Part shown: positions 31,587 to 42,198 of the stretch, one piece after another
Numbering within the stretch: position 1 is the first letter of the stretch
How the letters are laid out: every line of letters begins with the position of its first letter
Source of the DNA: Bartonella sp. WD12.1
Lineage (GTDB): Bacteria; Pseudomonadota; Alphaproteobacteria; Rhizobiales; Rhizobiaceae
Direction of reading: 5' to 3'
NCBI RefSeq assembly: GCF_002022415.1
Contig: NZ_MUBG01000001.1
Location: 744,001-808,000 of the forward strand
DNA: 64,000 bases
The notes under the pieces: generated by a model
The model's database searches: none
What the model saw: the letters and a program-made list of their open reading frames with translations, nothing else
Told to the model about the DNA's origin: nothing
Program-made: the position numbers and the translations under genes

Positions 31587-34052
31587 ATGATGACTTTTTT
31601 TAGATATCTGCTTAGTTCCCTCACAGCTCTTGGATTTTGTGGAGTTATGGTATGGGTAGCAATGACGAGTAGCCAAGCTGATGAACTTCCTGATTATGAG
31701 GTCCTCTCATTGTATGAACCACCTGTGATGACACGTGTTCACGCAGCCGATGGTCGTCTTATGGCAGAATTTGCGACGAAACATCGCCTCTATTTACCAA
31801 TCGAATCAATTCCAAATCTTCTTAAAGAAGCTTTTATTTCAGCTGAAGATAAAAATTTTTATAACCATTTTGGTTTAGACCCTGAAGGTCTTTCTAGAGC
31901 TTTAATTAACAATATCATTAATATCGGTTCTGGCCGACGTCCAGAAGGAGCATCAACCATTACACAACAAGTTGCTAAAAATTTCCTTTTAAATTCAGAA
32001 GCAACATTTGAACGTAAATTAAAAGAAGCTATTCTTGCTATACGTATCGAGAAGACTTACTCTAAAGATCATATTCTTGAACTTTATCTTAATGAAATTT
32101 ATCTGGGGCGTGGTACTTATGGTGTCGCAGCAGCTTCATTGACTTACTTTAATAAATCTGTCCACGAACTTACTTTAGAAGAATGCGCTTATCTGGCAGC
32201 TCTTCCTAAGGGACCAGGAAATTATGATCCATTTAAAAATACACAACGCGCTATTGAGCGACGTAATTGGGTTATAGATCGGATGGTGGCAAATAAATAT
32301 GTAACACAAGAGCAAGGTAAACAAGCTAAAGAAAAACCTTTGGGAGTAAAAGTGCGTGGGAGCGATAGTTATGTTTTTGCTGCAGAGTATTTTACTGAAG
32401 AAGTACGTCGTCATTTAATGCATCACTACGGAGCTATAACACTTTATGAAGGTGGTCTTTCAGTTCGTACAACACTTGACCCACATTTACAACTTATTGC
32501 GCGGCGTGCTTTGCAAAATGGTTTAATTAAATTTGATCATTCACAAGGGTGGCGTGGAGCTTATAAACATATCGATATTACAGATGATTGGGGTATAGCA
32601 CTTGCAGATATCACTGGACTAAGTGATGTACCTGAATGGAATTTAGCAGTTGTTCTGTCTTCTAGCGCTGATAAAGTAGAGATAGGTTTGCAGCCAAAGC
32701 GTGAAAATTCAGGTTTATTATCAAAAGAACGAGTAATTGCTGCATTATCTATAGAGCAATCAAAATGGGCATTGAATGTTATTGGCGAAAATGACCGTCG
32801 AACAACTGCTCAAAATTTATCAGATGTCCTACATGTTGGTGATGTCATTTTTGTTGAAAAAATATCAAATACAGACGATGTCTATCGTTTGCAACAAATA
32901 CCAAAGATTGAAGGAGCCATTGTCGCTATGGATCCTCATACAGGACGCGTTCTTGCAATGATTGGTGGTTTTTCCTTCTCTGAATCCGAATTTAATCGTG
33001 CAACACAAGCTTATCGCCAATCTGGTTCTGCATTTAAGCCTTTTGTTTATGCAGCAGCACTGGATAATGGATATACACCAGCATCAGTAGTTTTGGATGG
33101 TCCTGTTGAGATTCTTCAAAGTAATGGTCAAATTTGGCAACCCAAAAACTATGGTGGTACTTTTGCCGGGCCTTCAACATTGCGTTACGGTATTGAACAT
33201 TCTCGTAACCTTATGACCGTACGGCTTGCTCATCATATGGGAATGCCATTGGTTGCTGAATATGCAGAACGTTTTGGAGTTACCGATAAATTGCAGCCTT
33301 ATCTTTCCATGGCTTTAGGAGCTAGTGAAACAACAGTTTTACGGATAGTAACAGCTTATTCAGTTATTGCAAATGGAGGGCATTCGATTAAACCTTCTTT
33401 TATAGATCGAATTCAAGATCGTTATGGAAGGACTATTTACCATCATGATGATCGTCTTTGTGAAAATTGTAATGTTCAATCATGGAATAATCAAAGCGAA
33501 CCAACATTAATTGATGAACGAGAGCAAGTTCTTGATCCTATGACAGCTTATCAGATTACGTCAATGATGGAAGGAGTTATCCAGCGTGGAACCGCTGCAC
33601 GTTTGCGTTATCTTAATCGGCATATTGCTGGCAAAACAGGTACAACTAATGAATCAAAAGATGCTTGGTTTATAGGATTTACACCTGATCTTGTGGTTGG
33701 CGTTTTCATTGGCTATGATCAACCAGCTTCATTAGGACGCACTGGAACGGGAAGTTCATTGGGAGCACCTATTTTTGGTGAGTTTATGCAAGCCGCTTTA
33801 AAAGACAAGCCAAACGTGCCATTTAAAATGCCAAAAGGTATGATTTTAATGAAAATTAACCGTAAAACCGGTATGCTTGCTAAAGCTAATGATAATGATG
33901 TTATTTTAGAAGCATTCAAACCAGGAACGGGACCCTCTGATGTATATCAGGTTATTGGTGAAACTAATTCGTTCCAAGAAGGTGTTCCCACGGCAACCAC
34001 TTCTCCGCAGGTTAATAAAGCCCTTCAAAATGGTTCTGGTGGGCTATATTAA
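31587..34052 (+). CDS. mrcA: penicillin-binding protein 1A (bifunctional transglycosylase/transpeptidase)
   Basis: This inner-membrane enzyme polymerises glycan strands and cross-links them. One N-terminal membrane anchor (about residues 5-28) is followed by the GT51 transglycosylase domain with its catalytic Glu in AEDKNFYNHFGLDPEG and the GASTITQQVAKNFLL motif. A mid-domain with an OB-like insertion leads to the transpeptidase with the active-site SXXK in RQSGSAFKPFVY, SRN in EHSRNLMTV and KTGTTNESKDAWFIG. Its length of 821 aa is normal for class A PBP1A. The ATG at 31587 is preceded by only a weak ribosome-binding site. Confidence 0.95.
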   Translation: MMTFFRYLLSSLTALGFCGVMVWVAMTSSQADELPDYEVLSLYEPPVMTRVHAADGRLMAEFATKHRLYLPIESIPNLLKEAFISAEDKNFYNHFGLDPEGLSRALINNIINIGSGRRPEGASTITQQVAKNFLLNSEATFERKLKEAILAIRIEKTYSKDHILELYLNEIYLGRGTYGVAAASLTYFNKSVHELTLEECAYLAALPKGPGNYDPFKNTQRAIERRNWVIDRMVANKYVTQEQGKQAKEKPLGVKVRGSDSYVFAAEYFTEEVRRHLMHHYGAITLYEGGLSVRTTLDPHLQLIARRALQNGLIKFDHSQGWRGAYKHIDITDDWGIALADITGLSDVPEWNLAVVLSSSADKVEIGLQPKRENSGLLSKERVIAALSIEQSKWALNVIGENDRRTTAQNLSDVLHVGDVIFVEKISNTDDVYRLQQIPKIEGAIVAMDPHTGRVLAMIGGFSFSESEFNRATQAYRQSGSAFKPFVYAAALDNGYTPASVVLDGPVEILQSNGQIWQPKNYGGTFAGPSTLRYGIEHSRNLMTVRLAHHMGMPLVAEYAERFGVTDKLQPYLSMALGASETTVLRIVTAYSVIANGGHSIKPSFIDRIQDRYGRTIYHHDDRLCENCNVQSWNNQSEPTLIDEREQVLDPMTAYQITSMMEGVIQRGTAARLRYLNRHIAGKTGTTNESKDAWFIGFTPDLVVGVFIGYDQPASLGRTGTGSSLGAPIFGEFMQAALKDKPNVPFKMPKGMILMKINRKTGMLAKANDNDVILEAFKPGTGPSDVYQVIGETNSFQEGVPTATTSPQVNKALQNGSGGLY

Positions 34053-34225
34053 TTGAAAAGTATTTTTTTCATATGGTAGATATAACTATGAATGATATGC
34101 AATTATTTCTACACTATAGCTATAATCAGATAAGTTTATGAGAGCATAATATTCATTCTTATTGCTATTATTGATATCAAATAAAAGAATTTATAACGAA
34201 AAAATTAAAACTAAGGGGTTAAATT

Positions 34226-35357
34226 GTGCGAGCAGAAATAGAAACTTTGGTTGATGAAATACAGCAGGCTATTAAATTGCTAAGGAGGCATCTTTGACTG
34301 GGATCAGTCATTAAAACGTCTTGAATATCTCAATCAAAAAGCTGAAGATCCGTCACTTTGGAATGATACACAACAAGCGCAAGATATGATGCGTGAGCGT
34401 CAATGTCTTGAAGATTCAATAAATGGTATTCGATTATTTACGCAAACACTTGAAGAATGTATTGAATTAATTGCAATGGGCGAAGAAGAAAATGATGAAG
34501 AAATTATCACTGATGCAGAAAATACAATACGTAAACTTAAAAGTGAGATAGATAAACGGCAAATTGATTTGCTTCTCTCAGGAGAAGCGGATTCAAATGA
34601 TACTTATTTAGAGATTCACGCTGGGGCAGGGGGAACAGAAAGCCAAGATTGGGCTTCTATGCTTTTACGCATGTACATCCGCTGGGCTGAACAGCATAAA
34701 ATGAAAGTTGAAATATTAGAAATTCATGACGGAGAAGAAGCTGGTATAAAATCAGCTACGATTCTCGTAAAAGGGCATAATGCTTATGGTATGCTAAAAA
34801 CAGAATCAGGCGTTCATCGCTTGGTACGCATTTCACCTTTTGATTCGAATGCAAGACGTCATACTTCTTTTGCAAGTGTTTGGGTTTACTCCGTTGTTGA
34901 TGATAATATTGAAATTGATATTTCAGAGTCAGATATCCGTATTGATACCTACCGTGCATCAGGAGCTGGAGGACAACATGTTAACACAACAGATTCTGCG
35001 GTTCGTATTACCCATATAAAAACGGGCATTGTTGTTCAATGCCAAGTAGAGCGTTCTCAGCATAAAAATAGGGCAACAGCTTGGTCTATGTTGCGTGCAC
35101 GCCTTTATGAAGAAGAACTGAAAAAGCGTGAAGAAGAAACCAATGCAATTGAAGCTTCTAAAACGGAAATTGGATGGGGGCATCAAATTAGATCCTATGT
35201 TCTTCAACCCTATCAGCTTGTTAAAGATTTACGTACAGGTATTGAAAATACTGATCCACAAACTGTCCTTAATGGTAATTTAGATGCGTTTATAGAAGCA
35301 GCGCTTGCCCAACGTGTTTACAAACAAGACCCTCTAATTGAAGAAAAGACTGAATGA
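34226..35357 (+). CDS. prfB: peptide chain release factor 2, with programmed +1 frameshift
   Basis: RF2 recognises UAA and UGA stop codons and releases the finished peptide. Translation starts at the GTG at 34226, with AAGGGG upstream, and reads 23 codons to an in-frame TGA at 34295. A +1 shift then continues the main frame (DWDQSLKRLEYLN) to 35357, giving about 376 aa. The GGQ catalytic loop is seen in RASGAGGQHVNTTDSAVRI. The stop-recognition loop lies around RHTSFASVWVY. A tool that ignores the frameshift would call a start too far downstream, at 34386. This shift is the known RF2 autoregulatory device, not a mutation. Confidence 0.96.
34283..34298 (+). promoter_or_regulatory. RF2 programmed frameshift site
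   Basis: AGGAGG, an internal Shine-Dalgarno sequence, lies three bases before CTT TGA C. This is the same arrangement and spacing as in E. coli prfB (AGGGGG TAT CTT TGA C). When RF2 is scarce the ribosome pauses at TGA and slips from CTT to TTT, allowing full-length RF2 to be made. Confidence 0.95.
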
Positions 35358-35493
35358 CGATACCAATCTACCATATTAAAATCTTCACTGGTATTATTAC
35401 GCGATATATCAAACCATTAATTGATAAAACTAAATTAAATTCAGAATAATAACATTAAACTCTTATCAAGAATGTTAGCTGAACTCACAACTA

Positions 35494-35967
35494 TTAATTA
35501 GATAATGCACGCGCAGCGGTTAAGACATTTTCGGCATGTCCAGATACATTAACTTTGCGCCATTCTCCTGCTATCTTTCCTGCTGCATCAATGAGAAAGG
35601 TGCTCCGCTCAACCCCCATATATTTACGCCCATACATGCTTTTTTCAACCCAAACACCATAAGCTCCAAGTGTAACTTTTTCCTCATCTGAAACAAGGAT
35701 GATATCAAGTTCATGTTTTGTTTTAAATTTATCATGTTTGCTAACATTATCTGGAGATATACCAATAATGGTAACTCCTATTTTATCAAACTCTATTTTT
35801 AATCGTGTAAAATCAATTGCTTCACTTGTGCATCCGCTCGTATCATCTTTTGGATAAAAATATAAAACAACTGGCTTTCCTCGAAGATCAAAAAGACGTA
35901 ATTGCCCTCCGCCATCACGTGGCAAATCAAAATCAGGAGCGATATCACCTTTCGTTGGTTTTGTCAT
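35494..35967 (-). CDS. bcp: thioredoxin-dependent thiol peroxidase (Bcp/PrxQ)
   Basis: This cytoplasmic peroxiredoxin reduces hydrogen peroxide and organic peroxides using thioredoxin. The peroxidatic cysteine is in FYPKDDTSGCTSEAIDF. The PrxQ-type second Cys five residues on is replaced by Asp (CTSEAID), so the enzyme is probably a 1-Cys form or uses a different resolving thiol. GISPDNVSKHDKF and ERSTFLID complete the fold. I choose the start MTKPTKGDIAPDF at 35967; an earlier in-frame start at 35997 adds ten residues. Confidence 0.92.
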   Translation of the reverse strand: MTKPTKGDIAPDFDLPRDGGGQLRLFDLRGKPVVLYFYPKDDTSGCTSEAIDFTRLKIEFDKIGVTIIGISPDNVSKHDKFKTKHELDIILVSDEEKVTLGAYGVWVEKSMYGRKYMGVERSTFLIDAAGKIAGEWRKVNVSGHAENVLTAARALSN

Positions 35968-36154
35968 TGCACTTTCTTTCTTTTTTACAAGTATCAAATT
36001 TCAGATTACATAATATAGTAACGCTTCAATTATATACATATTATTACGTATAATAAAAATGAATTACGAGAACTTGATCATTATAAGAAGTTAAAATTTT
36101 TATGATTTAACAAAATATAAGAAATTACAAAAAGAGATTAAGAATAGAGATAAC

Positions 36155-37408
36155 TTATAACGGCTTAACTAAGACATGCTTCTTCTTACCAAAGGAAAGC
36201 TTAATTACTCCTATTTCATTGACATCATCTTCCAAAATAAGGCGCGTTTCATCTTCAACAATTTCATCATTCACACGTACACCACCACCTTGAACATGTC
36301 GTCGTGCTTCACTATTGGACTTGGCTAATCCTGCTTGTACTAAAAGAGAAAGCAATCCAGTACCTATTTTTAATTCTGTAGCGTTAACTTCAATAGTTGG
36401 AAGATTATCTGCAAGTGTTTTTTCTTCAAAAGTCTTACGTGCAGTTTCTGCAGCTGCATTAGCAAGAGCCTGCCCATGTAACATGGCTGTAATTTCTGTT
36501 GCAAGAATCTTCTTTACTTCATTAAGTTCAGTGCCTTGTAATTTAGAAAGTCTAGCAATTTCATTCATTGGCAACGTAGTATACAGTTTTAAAAATCGTA
36601 TAACATCAGCATCTTCTGTGTTACGCCAATATTGCCAAAATTGATAAGGTGAAAGCATATCTGAATTAAGCCATATTGCACCATTCAATGATTTGCCCAT
36701 CTTTGCACCAGAAGAAGTTGTAAGCAATGGTGAGGTTAATGCATATAACTGCGGCGCTCCCAAGCGATGTCCCAATTCAATGCCGTTGATGATATTACCC
36801 CATTGATCTGAACCACCCATTTGCACACGTAATCCATAGCGCTTATTAAGTTCAACAAAATCATAAGCCTGCAAAATCATATAGTTAAATTCAAGGAATG
36901 ATAAAAAATTCTCACGTTCAAGTCTGAGTTTAACAGAATCAAATGATAACATACGATTGACTGAAAAATGTTTTCCTATATCACGCAAAAATTCTAGATA
37001 TTTTAAATCACACAACCATTCAGCATTATTGACAATGCGTGCATCAGTTTCTCCATTACCAAATGTTAAATAATTAGCAAAAACTTTTTCAATGCTAACA
37101 ATGTTTTTAGCAATATCATCTTGTGTTAAAAGACGCCGCGCTTCATCTTTAAAAGAGGGGTCACCGATTATACCTGTTCCACCCCCCATTAAAACAATGG
37201 GGCGATGACCTGTCTTTTGTAGCCAATGGAGCATCATAATTTGAAGAAGACTTCCAGCATGAAGGCTTAAAGCAGTGGGATCAAATCCAATATAAGCAGT
37301 TACAATCTCTTTTGAAAAAAGATCATCTAGGCCTTTTTCATCTGAAATTTGATGGATAAAACCACGTTCGCTCATAATATGTAAAAACTCAGATTTAAAG
37401 GCAAACAT
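36155..37408 (-). CDS. tyrS: tyrosyl-tRNA synthetase
   Basis: This class I synthetase charges tRNA-Tyr. The HIGH-like motif appears as [14 protein letters not shown]. Tyrosine-binding residues lie in [17 protein letters not shown] and [11 protein letters not shown]. The KMSKS-like loop reads KMGKS. A C-terminal S4 RNA-binding domain is present ([23 protein letters not shown]). Length 417 aa is typical of the TyrRS-S1 form. The start could be the ATG at 37408 or the in-frame ATG at 37375 ([13 protein letters not shown]). Confidence 0.95.
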   Translation of the reverse strand: MFAFKSEFLHIMSERGFIHQISDEKGLDDLFSKEIVTAYIGFDPTALSLHAGSLLQIMMLHWLQKTGHRPIVLMGGGTGIIGDPSFKDEARRLLTQDDIAKNIVSIEKVFANYLTFGNGETDARIVNNAEWLCDLKYLEFLRDIGKHFSVNRMLSFDSVKLRLERENFLSFLEFNYMILQAYDFVELNKRYGLRVQMGGSDQWGNIINGIELGHRLGAPQLYALTSPLLTTSSGAKMGKSLNGAIWLNSDMLSPYQFWQYWRNTEDADVIRFLKLYTTLPMNEIARLSKLQGTELNEVKKILATEITAMLHGQALANAAAETARKTFEEKTLADNLPTIEVNATELKIGTGLLSLLVQAGLAKSNSEARRHVQGGGVRVNDEIVEDETRLILEDDVNEIGVIKLSFGKKKHVLVKPL

Positions 37409-37699
37409 GGATTTCTTCCTTAAATATTAACTATCCGTTTTTATAGCTGAAAGCTCATCATTATTTTATACACATGGTATGTACATAATTTACAAAGAAA
37501 CTAAAAATGTTAAGCCAATAAAGAACACATGAAAGAAACTTCAAGAAATGACATTGATATATTTTGCTTAACTATTGATTCTGTTCATATCATTAATTGC
37601 ACAGCATAGCTTTGTATTTATAAAAAAGTATACTATAAATTCAAAATACTTCTTACGAAATACCGTTTAGCCACTAGTATGATCTTTTTTTTAATACTT

Positions 37700-38380
37700 T
37701 CAAGAAAGTGCCAATATTTCACGTGGATAACCTGACAACTCGCCCGCAAGATGATTGTCTAAATATTGTGAACATCGTTCAATAAGTTCTTTATGACATC
37801 CACTAAAAAAGTGGTTAGCACCTTCTAGTGTTTCTTGTGTAATAGTAATACTTTTTTGCGTTTTTAATTTATCTACAAGAGCTTGAACATCTTTTGGGGG
37901 AGCAACCTTATCGATATCCCCATGAATTATAAGGCCAGAAGAAGGGCAAGGAGCAAGAAATGAAAAATCGTAAATATTAGGTTGAGGAGCAACAGATATA
38001 AAGCTCTCAATTTCTGGTCGACGCATTAAAAGTTGCATACCAATCCACGCACCAAACGAATATCCTGCTACCCAACAATTTTTAGAATCAGGATGCTGTG
38101 TTTGCACCCAATCAAGTGCAGCAGCAGCATCTGAAAGCTCTCCCGTTCCATAATCAAATTCGCCTTGACTGCGACCAATACCACGAAAATTAAAACGTAA
38201 AGTAATAAATCCACGTTGCTGAAACATATAAAATAAATCATAAACGATTTTATTATTCATTGTTCCACCAAACTGAGGATGAGGATGCAGAATAATTGCA
38301 ATTGGTGCATTTTTTTGTTGTGACGGCTGATAACGTCCTTCAAGACGGCCTGCAGGACCGTTAAAAATGATTTCTGGCAT
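37700..38380 (-). CDS. alpha/beta hydrolase (dienelactone-hydrolase-like, YfbB/CC_2154-type)
   Basis: This is a probable cytoplasmic serine hydrolase of unknown substrate. The fold is indicated by HPHPQFGGTMNNKIV near residue 32, the nucleophile-elbow region GYSFGAWIGMQLL with Ser about residue 108, the acid-bearing IIHGDIDKVAPPKDV, and the final catalytic His in EGANHFFSG. The 226 aa form is widely conserved in Hyphomicrobiales and often sits by the suf cluster, as here: the divergent cysteine-desulfurase gene starts 178 bases away. Function beyond hydrolase is not known to me. Confidence 0.8.
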   Translation of the reverse strand: MPEIIFNGPAGRLEGRYQPSQQKNAPIAIILHPHPQFGGTMNNKIVYDLFYMFQQRGFITLRFNFRGIGRSQGEFDYGTGELSDAAAALDWVQTQHPDSKNCWVAGYSFGAWIGMQLLMRRPEIESFISVAPQPNIYDFSFLAPCPSSGLIIHGDIDKVAPPKDVQALVDKLKTQKSITITQETLEGANHFFSGCHKELIERCSQYLDNHLAGELSGYPREILALS

Positions 38381-38557
38381 TCACTGCTCCTTAAAGTTTA
38401 AAGAGGCTCTCATTGACCTTGATTAACTTTCATATAAAATTTATTTATATGATTTTACTTTATTAATCGTTAGATATTCTGTTTTAGGTGCATTTTTCAA
38501 GAAAATTGCATTATTTTTCTTAAAATCAATTAATAAAATTACTGGTTGGGATTTAAA

Positions 38558-39703
38558 ATGGCCGTAAAACGCCGATATTTTGATCATAATGCAACAACAC
38601 CGCTTACAAAAAAAGCAAAAATAGCATTATTCGAATCTTTAGAAACATTTGGTAACCCATCATCTGTTCATGCAGAAGGCCGTGCTGCTAAAGCTTTATT
38701 GCAAAAAGCACGCCGGCAAATTGCCAGTAGACTTAATGCAAACCCAAATCACATTATATTCACATCCGGCGCGAGTGAAGCAGCAATGACATTACTGACC
38801 CCTTTTTATAACATGGGGTATTCTAAAGTTCAATTTTCTCACCTTTATATTGGTGCAAGTGAGCATCCATCTATTGCACAAGGGGGGCGTTTTTCTAAAG
38901 AATTGATCAGTAAAGTTACTGTTGATCACAATGGTTTAATCCAACAGGATAATCTAAAACTCTTATTGTCTTCTCACGATAATACAAAAGGCTTACCCCT
39001 TGTTGCTATTCAAGCAGCTAATGGTGAAACTGGTGTTGTTCAAAAAATAAAAGAAATAGCTGCCATTGTTCGAGACGCTGGAGGTATTCTTATTGTTGAT
39101 TTAGTACAATATGTGGATAAAAATCCTATTGAAATCAATCAATTCGGGGGTGATTTTTTTATATTATCAGCCCATAAAATCGGTGGACCTAAAGGGATTG
39201 GTGCTTTTGTTTCATGCGGGAACCTTCTCATGCCGCAACCCCTTATTATTGCTGGTGGGCAAGAAAAAGGACTGCGTGGTGGAACAGAAGCGTTACCACT
39301 TATTGCTTCTTTTGGAGCTGCGATGAGTGATCCTTTTACACAAGAAGAAGTAGAAAGGTTACTTTACTTACGCGATAAATTAGAAAACGGCCTCCAACAA
39401 ATTAGCAATGACGTTGAAATTTTTGGTAAAAACGTCCAGCGTTTACCTAATACCACTTATTTTTCTGTACAAAATATCAAAGCTGAAACAATGCAAATTA
39501 GTTTTGATTTGGCAGGATTTGCTGTATCGGCAGGTTCTGCTTGTTCTTCAGGAAAAGTAAAACAAAGTAAAACCTTAGAAGCAATGGGGTACCACATTCC
39601 AAACGGTGCAATTCGTGTTTCAACAGGACGCTGTACAACATCTGAAGATATTGATGATTTTTTATTGGTCTTTTCTCAAATAATAAGTAATAGTAAAAAA
39701 TAA
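38558..39703 (+). CDS. cysteine desulfurase (NifS/IscS class I)
   Basis: This PLP enzyme takes sulfur from cysteine for Fe-S cluster assembly. YFDHNATTPL opens the protein, the PLP lysine is in LSAHKIGGPKGIGAFV, and the catalytic cysteine loop is SAGSACSSGKVKQS, the short class I pattern. It begins at the ATG at 38558 (an upstream TTG adds four residues). It precedes sufB by 153 bases. As sufS is also present downstream, the operon holds two cysteine desulfurases, a pattern known in rhizobial suf clusters. Length 381 aa is normal. Confidence 0.92.
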   Translation: MAVKRRYFDHNATTPLTKKAKIALFESLETFGNPSSVHAEGRAAKALLQKARRQIASRLNANPNHIIFTSGASEAAMTLLTPFYNMGYSKVQFSHLYIGASEHPSIAQGGRFSKELISKVTVDHNGLIQQDNLKLLLSSHDNTKGLPLVAIQAANGETGVVQKIKEIAAIVRDAGGILIVDLVQYVDKNPIEINQFGGDFFILSAHKIGGPKGIGAFVSCGNLLMPQPLIIAGGQEKGLRGGTEALPLIASFGAAMSDPFTQEEVERLLYLRDKLENGLQQISNDVEIFGKNVQRLPNTTYFSVQNIKAETMQISFDLAGFAVSAGSACSSGKVKQSKTLEAMGYHIPNGAIRVSTGRCTTSEDIDDFLLVFSQIISNSKK

Positions 39704-39820
39704 AATTTGTCATTAAAAAAATAAAGCTAATTTTAAAGCTTGATTGAAATTTTCCTCTTTTGCATATATTTTAAAAACTGAAGTACTCGCTTTGGTCTTG
39801 TAAAAATAAGATCTTTAATC

Positions 39821-39839
39821 ACCGGTCCTTGAAGCCGGT
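39821..39839 (+). promoter_or_regulatory. small inverted repeat before sufB
   Basis: ACCGG and CCGGT flank a 9-base loop just upstream of the sufB ribosome-binding site (GGAG at 39845). The GC-rich arms stand out from the AT-rich surroundings. It may be a short leader hairpin or an operator half-site pair. It does not match the Irr or RirA sites as I know them. Confidence 0.3.
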
Positions 39840-39856
39840 AAGAATGGAGAAAACTG

Positions 39857-41368
39857 ATGCCGGCAGTACAAGAGACGATACGCCAGGTACGTGAGATAGA
39901 CGTTGATCAATACAAATATGGCTTTAAAACCAATATTAAAACGGATAAAGCACCAAAAGGCTTAAATGAAGATATTATCCGATTCATTTCTGCAAAAAAA
40001 AATGAACCTGAATGGATGCTAGCTTGGCGTTTACAAGCTTTTCATCGTTGGACTACAATGGAAGAGCCTCAGTGGGCGCGTGTTGAATATCCCAAAATTA
40101 ATTTTCAAGAATTTTATTATTATGCTGCTCCTAAAAATCATACGGGGCCAAAATCTTTAGATGAAGTTGATCCTGAATTATTAGCAACGTATGAAAAGCT
40201 TGGTATTCCTCTTAAAGAACAAGAAATCTTAGCAGGGGTAAGAAAACAAGCTGATCGCTCTCCTCTTAATGATAATATTTATGGATCAGGACAAGTAGCC
40301 GTTGATGCAGTCTTTGACTCTGTTTCTATTGTGACGACATTTAAAAAAGAATTAGCACGTGCCGGTGTTATTTTTTGTTCTATTTCAGAAGCAATTATCG
40401 AACATCCTTCCTTTATTAAAGAATATTTAGGAACAGTTGTACCAACTGGTGATAATTATTATGCTGCTTTAAATTCTGCTGTCTTCACAGATGGTTCATT
40501 TGTTTACATTCCTAAAGGGGTTCGTTGCCCTATGGAGCTTTCAACCTATTTTAGGATTAATGAACGCAATACAGGTCAATTTGAACGGACATTGATTATT
40601 GCAGATGAAGATTCTTATGTTTCTTATCTTGAAGGATGTACAGCACCTCAACGTGATGAAAATCAGCTTCATGCTGCTGTTGTTGAACTTGTTGCGCTCA
40701 AAAATGCAGAAATTAAATATTCTACAGTACAAAATTGGTACCCTGGTGATAAAGAAGGGAAGGGGGGGATCTATAATTTTGTAACTAAACGTGGAGATTG
40801 TCGGGGAAATAATTCCAAAATTTCATGGACACAAGTTGAAACTGGTTCTGCAATTACTTGGAAGTATCCGTCTTGTTTGTTACGTGGTGACAATTCACGT
40901 GGAGAATTTTATTCTATTGCTGTCGCAAATGGTTATCAACAAATCGATTCTGGTACTAAAATGATCCATTTAGGCAAAAACACCTCAAGTCGTATTATTT
41001 CTAAAGGCATTTCTGCCGGTTTTTCAAACAATACTTACCGCGGGCAAGTCACAGCACATAGAAAAGCGCAAAATGCACGTAATTTTACTCAATGCGATAG
41101 TTTATTAATTGGGAACAATTGCGGTGCTCATACAGTTCCTTATATTGAAGCAAAAAATGCAACAGCTCACTTTGAACATGAAGCAACAACATCAAAAATC
41201 TCTGATGATCAGCTTTTTTATGTGATGCAGAGGGGAATTTCTGAAGAAGAAGCTATCGCATTAATTGTTAATGGTTTTGTAAAAGAAGTCATTCAAAAAC
41301 TTCCTATGGAATTTGCTGTTGAAGCGCAAAAGCTCATCGCTATCAGCCTTGAAGGTAGTGTAGGCTAA
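39857..41368 (+). CDS. sufB: Fe-S cluster assembly scaffold SufB
   Basis: SufB forms the SufBC2D complex on which Fe-S clusters are built. The protein has the SufB N-terminal region and the right-handed beta-helix core. Hallmarks include [48 protein letters not shown] and [13 protein letters not shown] near the C-terminus. Length 503 aa is normal. The ATG at 39857 follows GGAGAAAACTG. It is the second gene in the suf operon and is followed by sufC after 63 bases. Confidence 0.96.
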   Translation: MPAVQETIRQVREIDVDQYKYGFKTNIKTDKAPKGLNEDIIRFISAKKNEPEWMLAWRLQAFHRWTTMEEPQWARVEYPKINFQEFYYYAAPKNHTGPKSLDEVDPELLATYEKLGIPLKEQEILAGVRKQADRSPLNDNIYGSGQVAVDAVFDSVSIVTTFKKELARAGVIFCSISEAIIEHPSFIKEYLGTVVPTGDNYYAALNSAVFTDGSFVYIPKGVRCPMELSTYFRINERNTGQFERTLIIADEDSYVSYLEGCTAPQRDENQLHAAVVELVALKNAEIKYSTVQNWYPGDKEGKGGIYNFVTKRGDCRGNNSKISWTQVETGSAITWKYPSCLLRGDNSRGEFYSIAVANGYQQIDSGTKMIHLGKNTSSRIISKGISAGFSNNTYRGQVTAHRKAQNARNFTQCDSLLIGNNCGAHTVPYIEAKNATAHFEHEATTSKISDDQLFYVMQRGISEEEAIALIVNGFVKEVIQKLPMEFAVEAQKLIAISLEGSVG

Positions 41369-41431
41369 TTCGTGTATTTGATAAAATTTAATGAGAGTTA
41401 GATTATAAAACAGCAAGACCAGGATTAAATT

Positions 41432-42187
41432 ATGTTAGAAATAAAAAATTTGCATGCCCGTATTGTTGGAGCCAATACAGAAATTATTCGCGGTTTAAAC
41501 TTAACTGTTCAAAACGGCGAAGTTGCAGCCATTATGGGACAAAATGGAGCAGGAAAATCTACTTTATCATATGTACTTGCTGGCCATAATGATTATGAAG
41601 TAACAGAAGGCGATATTCTTTATAATGGACAATCTATTTTAGAAATGGATCCAGCAGAGCGTGCAGTGTATGGCATTTTTTTAGCATTTCAATATCCAAT
41701 GGAAATACCTGGTGTTGCAACAATGGAATTTTTAAAAGTTGCAATAAACTCTCAGCGTAAAGCTCGTGGTAATGAAGAGCTTAAAATTCCTGAATTTATC
41801 AAGCGCATCAAAGAAATTGCTTCTAAGCTTGAAATAGATATGGCCATGCTTAAACGTCCATTGAATGTTGGTTTTTCTGGTGGAGAAAAAAAGCGAGCTG
41901 AAATTCTTCAAATGACACTCCTTGAACCTACTCTTTGTATTTTAGATGAAACAGATTCTGGTTTAGATATTGATGCATTAAAAATTGTTGCCAATGGCGT
42001 CAATAAACTCCGCAATTTAGAACGTTCATTTTTAGTTATTACTCACTATCAGCGCTTACTTGATTATATCGTTCCAGATACAGTCCATGTCCTTTATCAA
42101 GGTCGCATTATTAAAAGTGGAGATAAAACACTAGCGCTTTATCTAGAACAAAATGGATATACTGACATTATCAGTAAAACAGCCTGA
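41432..42187 (+). CDS. sufC: Fe-S cluster assembly ATPase SufC
   Basis: SufC is the ABC-type ATPase of the SufBCD scaffold. Walker A is MGQNGAGKSTLSYVLAG, the signature is FSGGEKKRAEILQM, and Walker B is LCILDETDSGLDIDALK, all in the SufC form. The 251 aa length is standard. The neighbours sufB and sufD are its partners in the complex, and sufD starts 11 bases after its stop. Confidence 0.97.
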   Translation: MLEIKNLHARIVGANTEIIRGLNLTVQNGEVAAIMGQNGAGKSTLSYVLAGHNDYEVTEGDILYNGQSILEMDPAERAVYGIFLAFQYPMEIPGVATMEFLKVAINSQRKARGNEELKIPEFIKRIKEIASKLEIDMAMLKRPLNVGFSGGEKKRAEILQMTLLEPTLCILDETDSGLDIDALKIVANGVNKLRNLERSFLVITHYQRLLDYIVPDTVHVLYQGRIIKSGDKTLALYLEQNGYTDIISKTA

Positions 42188-42198
42188 GGTCATTGAAT

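Noticed and set aside
34226-34297. prfB early TGA as a pseudogene mutation
   Set aside because: The AGGAGG and CTT TGA C arrangement is the known programmed frameshift of RF2.
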